Source: Prevotella sp. (GTDB lineage Bacteria; Bacteroidota; Bacteroidia; Bacteroidales; Bacteroidaceae). Taken from it: a stretch of DNA of 38,221 nucleotides. The translations under genes and the position numbers were made by a program. Location of the stretch: the NCBI GenBank assembly GCA_017470055.1, contig JAFUFD010000070.1, forward strand, positions 1 through 38,221, given 5' to 3'. The notes beneath the pieces are model-generated. The model was not told the origin of the DNA. It saw nothing but the letters and a program-made list of their open reading frames with translations, and did no database searches. Numbering within the stretch: the stretch's first letter is position 1; each line of letters begins with the position of its first letter. This document shows, piece by piece, positions 34,326 to 38,221 of this stretch.

Positions 34326-35345
34326 ATGAAAACAAACATTACACAAAAGTTATTGTTGCTCGTTGTGAGCCTACTGTCCTGCATCCGCATGAGTGCGTAT
34401 GACTTCTGGGCACAGAATGAGGATGGTGTAACTATTTACTATAATTACATCAATAATCGTACAGAGTTTGAGGTAACATATAAGGATACAGAATTTAAAA
34501 GTTACACTGTATCTTCTATAGTAATTCCTGCAACGGTCAATGGTTTGCCTGTGACGAGCATCGGAAGCCTAACGTTCTCTCGTTGCACAAGTCTAACCTC
34601 TATTAATATTCCCGATGGTGTGACATATATTGGAGGTGGTGCGTTCTCAGGTTGCAGCAGTCTGACATCGATTACAATTCCCGATGGTGTGACGAAAATC
34701 GGATGGGATGTGTTCAATGGCTGCAGCGGTCTGACCTCCATTAATATTCCCGATGGTGTGACGAGCATCGGAGAGTATGCGTTCTCTCGTTGCACAAGTC
34801 TAACCTCTATTAATATTCCTGATGGCGTGACATATATTGGAGGTGGTGCGTTCTATGGCTGCAGTAGTCTGACCTCCATTAATATTCCCGATGGTGTGAC
34901 GAGTATTGGGGGGTATGCATTCTATGGCTGCAGTAGTCTGACCTCCATTAATATTCCCGATGGTGTGACGACTATCGGAGGTGGTGCTTTCTCTGGTTGC
35001 AGTAGTTTAACTTCGATTAGTATTCCAGATGGTGTGACGACTATCGGAGGTGGTGCTTTCTCGTCGTGTTCTGGTCTGACTTCCATTACGATCCCCAATA
35101 GTGTGACGAGTATTGGAGGTAGTGCTTTCTCTGGTTGTGTCAACTTAATCTCTATGTCTGTAGAAGACGGCAATCCCAAATATGATTCAAGAGACAATTG
35201 TAATGCAATCGTTGAGACAGCCACAAATACACTGATAAGTGGCTGTAAGTCTACTATTATCCCTAATAGTGTGACGACTATCGGGGAATATAACCAAGAA
35301 ATCAAGGGTGAGACGAATGTGGAGATTATTCCCGTAAGTGCCTGA
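34326..35345 (+). CDS. BspA-like leucine-rich repeat surface protein, probably cut short
   Basis: 339 aa. Signal peptide at residues 1-24 (ending SCIRMSA), a short N-terminal region, then eight 23-residue repeats from about residue 88 of the form SLTSINIPDGVTYIGGGAF-x-GC (BspA/LRR_5 type), a divergent unit (LISMSVEDGNPKYDSRDN) and a final NSVTTIGE. After that the repeat pattern breaks off into EYNQEIKGETNVEIIPVSA and stops, with no sorting tail. BspA-like proteins bind host matrix or other bacteria. Units 1 and 4 are almost identical in DNA (207 bp apart). The break is next to the integrase genes and may mark an integration point. Confidence 0.85.
   Translation: MKTNITQKLLLLVVSLLSCIRMSAYDFWAQNEDGVTIYYNYINNRTEFEVTYKDTEFKSYTVSSIVIPATVNGLPVTSIGSLTFSRCTSLTSINIPDGVTYIGGGAFSGCSSLTSITIPDGVTKIGWDVFNGCSGLTSINIPDGVTSIGEYAFSRCTSLTSINIPDGVTYIGGGAFYGCSSLTSINIPDGVTSIGGYAFYGCSSLTSINIPDGVTTIGGGAFSGCSSLTSISIPDGVTTIGGGAFSSCSGLTSITIPNSVTSIGGSAFSGCVNLISMSVEDGNPKYDSRDNCNAIVETATNTLISGCKSTIIPNSVTTIGEYNQEIKGETNVEIIPVSA
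34574..34850 (+). repeat. 207-bp higher-order duplication in the BspA-like gene
   Basis: The stretch from 34574 (GTTCTCTCGTTGCACAAGTC and on for about 70 bp) returns at 34781 with only two mismatches seen in the part checked. This is three 69-bp repeat units, so a block was duplicated on top of the basic repeat. Confidence 0.75.
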
Positions 35346-35416
35346 CGGACTGCTGATTTTATGTATTCCATGTTTCGATGGGCAGGAATGCATATTGTGA
35401 AATATGACCATCGTTC

Positions 35417-35465
35417 CGTTACCAAATCGTTACCTGTCTCGTTACCGAAAATTGTATTGGTAACG
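35417..35465. repeat. three phased CGTTACC repeats and one inverted copy
   Basis: CGTTACC at 35417, 35428 and 35440 (11- and 12-bp steps, about one helical turn) and the inverse TTGGTAACG at 35457-35465, which pairs with CGTTACCAA at 35417-35425. They sit about 115-160 bp before the first recombinase start. They could be recombinase arm-type or accessory-factor sites, or a terminator-like hairpin. Confidence 0.6.
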
Positions 35466-35550
35466 AATGAGACCCTGAATTAGTCGGAGGCTCGGAAAAA
35501 CATACATATTCGGACACATTCTTCCATACGGAGGACTCTTGTAATTGAAG

Positions 35551-35558
35551 TAATTTTG
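35551..35558 (+). promoter_or_regulatory. -7 box of the recombinase genes
   Basis: TAATTTTG lies 20 nt before the ATG at 35579. No clear TTTG at -33. Confidence 0.6.
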
Positions 35559-35578
35559 CAACCAAATTATAAGCGAGT

Positions 35579-36808
35579 ATGAAAGATGAAAAATTCAAGG
35601 TACTGCTCTACCTCAAAAAGAGCACGACAGACAAGAAAGGAAAGGCTCCCATCATGGGGCGTATCACCCTCGGAAACTCGATGTCTCAGTTTTCGTGCAA
35701 GTTGTCCTGCACCTCTGATTTGTGGAATCCCCGTGAAAGCCGTCTGAACGGCAAGAGCAAGGAGGCGGTTGAGGTGAACCGCAAGATCGAGCAACTGCTG
35801 TTGTCAATCAACAATGCCTATGAGTCCGTGAAGGCACGTCAGTCGGACTTCTGTGCCGCTGACGTTAAGGCGGTCTTGCAGGGCAGCATCCAGTCGCAAG
35901 TAACGCTGATGCAGTATGCACAGCGCATGAAGGACGAATGTCATTCACGCATTGGCGTTGACCGTGCCAAAGGGACTTACTACCACTACAAGGCTTTCTG
36001 CGACTACCTGCAAGCCTTCATCGTGAAGAAGTTCAAGGCCGAGGACATTGCTTTCGGGCAACTGACAGAGCAATTCATCTATGATTTCCAGTCGTACATC
36101 TGCGACGAATGCGGACATGAAGGCTCTGCCCGTCATTTCCTTGCCCTCTTGAAGAAGGCTTGCAAGGGTGCCTTCAAGGAAGGCATTGCCGAAAGGCAAT
36201 ATTTCGCCCACTTCTCCCTGCCGAGAAGACGCGAGACCACTCCCAAGGCTCTCAGCAGTGAGACCTTTGAGAAAATCCGTGACCTACAGATTGACCCGAA
36301 GCACGAGGGGCATATCCTATCGCGCGACATGTTCCTGTTCGCCTGCTACACTGGCGTACCCTACTCCGATGTGGTGTCCGTCACGGATGATAATCTCTCC
36401 ATCGACGAGGACGGCAACCTCTGGTTGAAGTACCTCCGTCGCAAGAACGAGAACCGTGCAGCCGTGAAACTGCTGCCGGAGGCGATAGCCCTCATAGAGA
36501 AGTACCACGACGATACGCGAAAGACGCTCTTTCCGTATGTATTCCACCGTACCCTCCATGCCCATCTGCGTGGCATATCAGGCTGGATAGGACTGAAAGA
36601 ACCCATCCACTTCCATCAGGGACGACACTCGTTTGCCAGTCTGATAACGCTTGAAGAGGGTGTGCCGCTGGAAACCATCAGCCGTATGCTCGGCCACACG
36701 AACATCAACCAGACACAGGTCTATGCCCGTGTCACCCCGAAGAAACTCTTTGAGGACATGGACAAGTTCATCGAAGCAACCAAGGATTTTAATTTCATCA
36801 CAAAATAA
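35579..36808 (+). CDS. tyrosine recombinase (integrase), first of a pair
   Basis: 409 aa. An N-terminal arm-binding-like region (VLLYLKKSTTDKKGKAPIMGRIT) and a SAM-like core-binding domain (about 105-215) precede the catalytic domain. Catalytic residues: H346 and R349 in FHQGRHSF, H373 in LGHTN, and nucleophile Y382 in TQVYARV; the beta-hairpin Lys is probably in YLRRKN (285-290). The Arg I place is Pro (TGVPYSDV, P261). Loss of Arg I is known for IntDOT-type enzymes of Bacteroides conjugative transposons, where Ser is found. It is followed after 12 nt by the second recombinase, behind an AAGGAG site. Confidence 0.93.
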   Translation: MKDEKFKVLLYLKKSTTDKKGKAPIMGRITLGNSMSQFSCKLSCTSDLWNPRESRLNGKSKEAVEVNRKIEQLLLSINNAYESVKARQSDFCAADVKAVLQGSIQSQVTLMQYAQRMKDECHSRIGVDRAKGTYYHYKAFCDYLQAFIVKKFKAEDIAFGQLTEQFIYDFQSYICDECGHEGSARHFLALLKKACKGAFKEGIAERQYFAHFSLPRRRETTPKALSSETFEKIRDLQIDPKHEGHILSRDMFLFACYTGVPYSDVVSVTDDNLSIDEDGNLWLKYLRRKNENRAAVKLLPEAIALIEKYHDDTRKTLFPYVFHRTLHAHLRGISGWIGLKEPIHFHQGRHSFASLITLEEGVPLETISRMLGHTNINQTQVYARVTPKKLFEDMDKFIEATKDFNFITK

Positions 36809-36820
36809 GGAGAAACGATT

Positions 36821-38167
36821 ATGAGAAGTACATTCAGCCAACTGTATTACATCAACCGTGCCAAGGTGAAGGCCGACGGCACCACAGCCGTCATGTGCCG
36901 TATCACCATTGACGGAAAGAAAACTGCACTGACGACGGACATCTACTGCCGTCCGGAGGACTGGAACGCAAAGAAGGGAGAGATTTCCATTGCAAGGGAC
37001 AACAACCGACTCATCTACCTGCGCAAGCGGATTGACACCCTCTACGACGAGCAACTGCGTGAGAACGGTGTCATCACTCCCGAAATTCTGAAGAACATCA
37101 TCACTGAAAAGACAAAGAAGCCCACGACACTGCTGCAAATGGGCGAATGGGAACGGGAACGACTGCGCATCCGTGCCAATGAGTTGAACAAGGTGAACAC
37201 CTACCGCCAGAGCCGTAGCCTGCAAGCCCATCTGCAAGAGTACCTGCACTCGCTCGGCAAGAAAGACATTGCGCTGACGGACATAGACGAAGCCTTCGGG
37301 CAAGGCTACAAGGTGCATCTGGTGAAAGGCAAGAACCTCGGCCCTGCACAGGCCAATCATTGCCTGATATGGCTTAACCGCCTCTTGTGGCTCGGCGTGG
37401 ATATGGAAATCCTGCGCTGCAATCCCATAGAGAACGTGGAATATGAGAAGAAGATACAGACCCGTCACCGCTTCGTGAACCGTGAGGACTTCAAGAAACT
37501 GCTTTCAACCCCGATGGCAGACGAGCGAATGGAGATGTTCCGCCACTGGTTTATCTTCTCCAGCCTGACGGGACTTGCATACGTGGATGCCCGTGGCTTC
37601 TACCCTCACCACATCGGCAAGACAGCCGACGGGCGGCGCTATATCCGCATCAACCGCCAGAAAACGAAAGTGGAGTCGTTCATTCCCCTGCACCCCATAG
37701 CAGAGCAGATACTCGACTTGTATAACACCACTGACGATGAAAAGCCCGTCTTTCCGCTGCCAACCCTCAACAGTGCCTGGACGGACATTCACGAAATGGG
37801 ATTTGCCATCGGCAGGACTGAAAACCTCTCGGCACACATGGCCCGTCACACTTTCGGCACGATGCTCGTATCGGAAGGTATCTGCTTGGAAAGCATAGCC
37901 AAAATGATGGGTCACTCCAGCGTGAAAAGTACACAGGTGTACGCTAAGATCACCGATGACAACATCAGCCGTGACATGGACAGGCTGCAGAAACGCCGGG
38001 AAGCAAAGGGACTGACAACCAGCGACACCACGGCAGAGCACAACAAGGCACTGCTACAGAAGAAACTTGACCGTCCGAAAGAACTGCTCCGTGAAGACCC
38101 ACGTCTGGCAATGAAGAAGGTCGGACGTCCTAAGAAGAACCTATTGTATCACATTCCAACAGACTGA
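36821..38167 (+). CDS. tyrosine recombinase (integrase), second of a pair
   Basis: 448 aa. Same architecture: N-terminal SQLYYINRAKVKADGTTAVMC, core-binding domain about 100-205, catalytic domain with H339 and R342 in SAHMARHTF, H365 in MGHSS and nucleophile Y374 in TQVYAKI. Arg I is Ala (TGLAYVDA, A253). A basic C-terminal tail of about 60 residues (KKLDRPKELL ... KKVGRPKKN), ending in an AT-hook-like GRPKK, is longer than usual and may bind DNA. Paired integrases of this kind are found at one end of several Bacteroidetes mobile elements. Confidence 0.93.
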   Translation: MRSTFSQLYYINRAKVKADGTTAVMCRITIDGKKTALTTDIYCRPEDWNAKKGEISIARDNNRLIYLRKRIDTLYDEQLRENGVITPEILKNIITEKTKKPTTLLQMGEWERERLRIRANELNKVNTYRQSRSLQAHLQEYLHSLGKKDIALTDIDEAFGQGYKVHLVKGKNLGPAQANHCLIWLNRLLWLGVDMEILRCNPIENVEYEKKIQTRHRFVNREDFKKLLSTPMADERMEMFRHWFIFSSLTGLAYVDARGFYPHHIGKTADGRRYIRINRQKTKVESFIPLHPIAEQILDLYNTTDDEKPVFPLPTLNSAWTDIHEMGFAIGRTENLSAHMARHTFGTMLVSEGICLESIAKMMGHSSVKSTQVYAKITDDNISRDMDRLQKRREAKGLTTSDTTAEHNKALLQKKLDRPKELLREDPRLAMKKVGRPKKNLLYHIPTD

Positions 38168-38172
38168 AGATT

Positions 38173-38221
38173 ATGACAAACATTTCCATGATACCCAAGG
38201 ATGTCTTTGAGCGGGGCATCA
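38173..38221 (+). CDS. start of a further gene of the mobile element (partial)
   Basis: ATG 5 nt after the second recombinase stop, open to the window end (MTNISMIPKDVFERGI). Too short to name; its place suggests a small DNA-binding or excision protein. Confidence 0.5.
   Translation, partial: MTNISMIPKDVFERGI

Larger units (their letters stand above)
35346..38221 (+). mobile_element. left part of an integrative element (continues beyond the window)
   Basis: Two tandem tyrosine recombinases of the Bacteroidetes conjugative/mobilizable type, a third gene starting at 38173, short phased repeats in front of them, and a base composition richer in GC codons than the RES gene upstream. The exact left end is not defined; the break of the BspA repeat pattern near 35287 is the best candidate. 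Confidence 0.65.

Overview
The window reads as chromosome of a Bacteroidota bacterium of the Prevotella/Segatella type (inference). Evidence: many genes are preceded by the Bacteroidetes promoter (-33 TTTG/TTGG about 19-20 nt upstream of a -7 TAnnTTTG), purine-rich ribosome sites are mostly weak, and the gene families are typical of the group (BACON and dockerin modules, GH97, BspA-like leucine-rich repeats, tandem tyrosine recombinases without Arg I).

Layout. (1) 1-586: tRNA-Thr(TGT) and a 21-bp minisatellite. (2) 587-6308, minus strand: a four-gene secretion operon (M64-like metallopeptidase with an N-terminal dockerin, a cohesin-like/dockerin protein, a cohesin-like protein and a 72-aa peptide) behind a roughly 240-nt leader that folds into one long nested hairpin. 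(3) 6594-7725: a Fic protein with Gln at the catalytic His position. (4) 7740-16763: GH97 glycosidase, mutS2, tRNA-Ser(TGA) with a strong terminator, a HerA-like ATPase and alaS. (5) 16903-20296, plus strand: Wzx-like flippase and two glycosyltransferases. (6) 29546 down to 20271, minus strand: a tightly packed probable operon, yicC-gmk-nadD-phosphoethanolamine transferase-two acyltransferases-HAD phosphatase-two paralogous membrane proteins. Four of its eight junctions are 4-nt stop/start overlaps and a fifth overlaps by 11 nt. It meets the glycosyltransferase operon tail to tail. Sections 5 and 6 together look like a surface glycan/lipid A decoration region. (7) 29753-30817: a secreted protein of unknown function and a Nudix hydrolase, convergent and overlapping.

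(8) 30850-38221 is accessory DNA: an ATPase/DUF4143 gene behind four 12-mers spaced exactly 32 bp apart, a rhuM relic, a strong promoter driving a structured RNA of about 270 nt, an AT-rich solitary RES-domain gene overlapping a signal-peptide-only ORF, a BspA-like repeat gene that seems to be cut short, and the left part of an integrative element (two tyrosine recombinases and the start of a third gene).

The most interesting items are the cohesin/dockerin/M64 operon with its structured leader, the structured RNA at 32897-33175 and the 32-bp-phased repeats at 30888-30995. Family names rest on motif recognition; no search or folding program was run.
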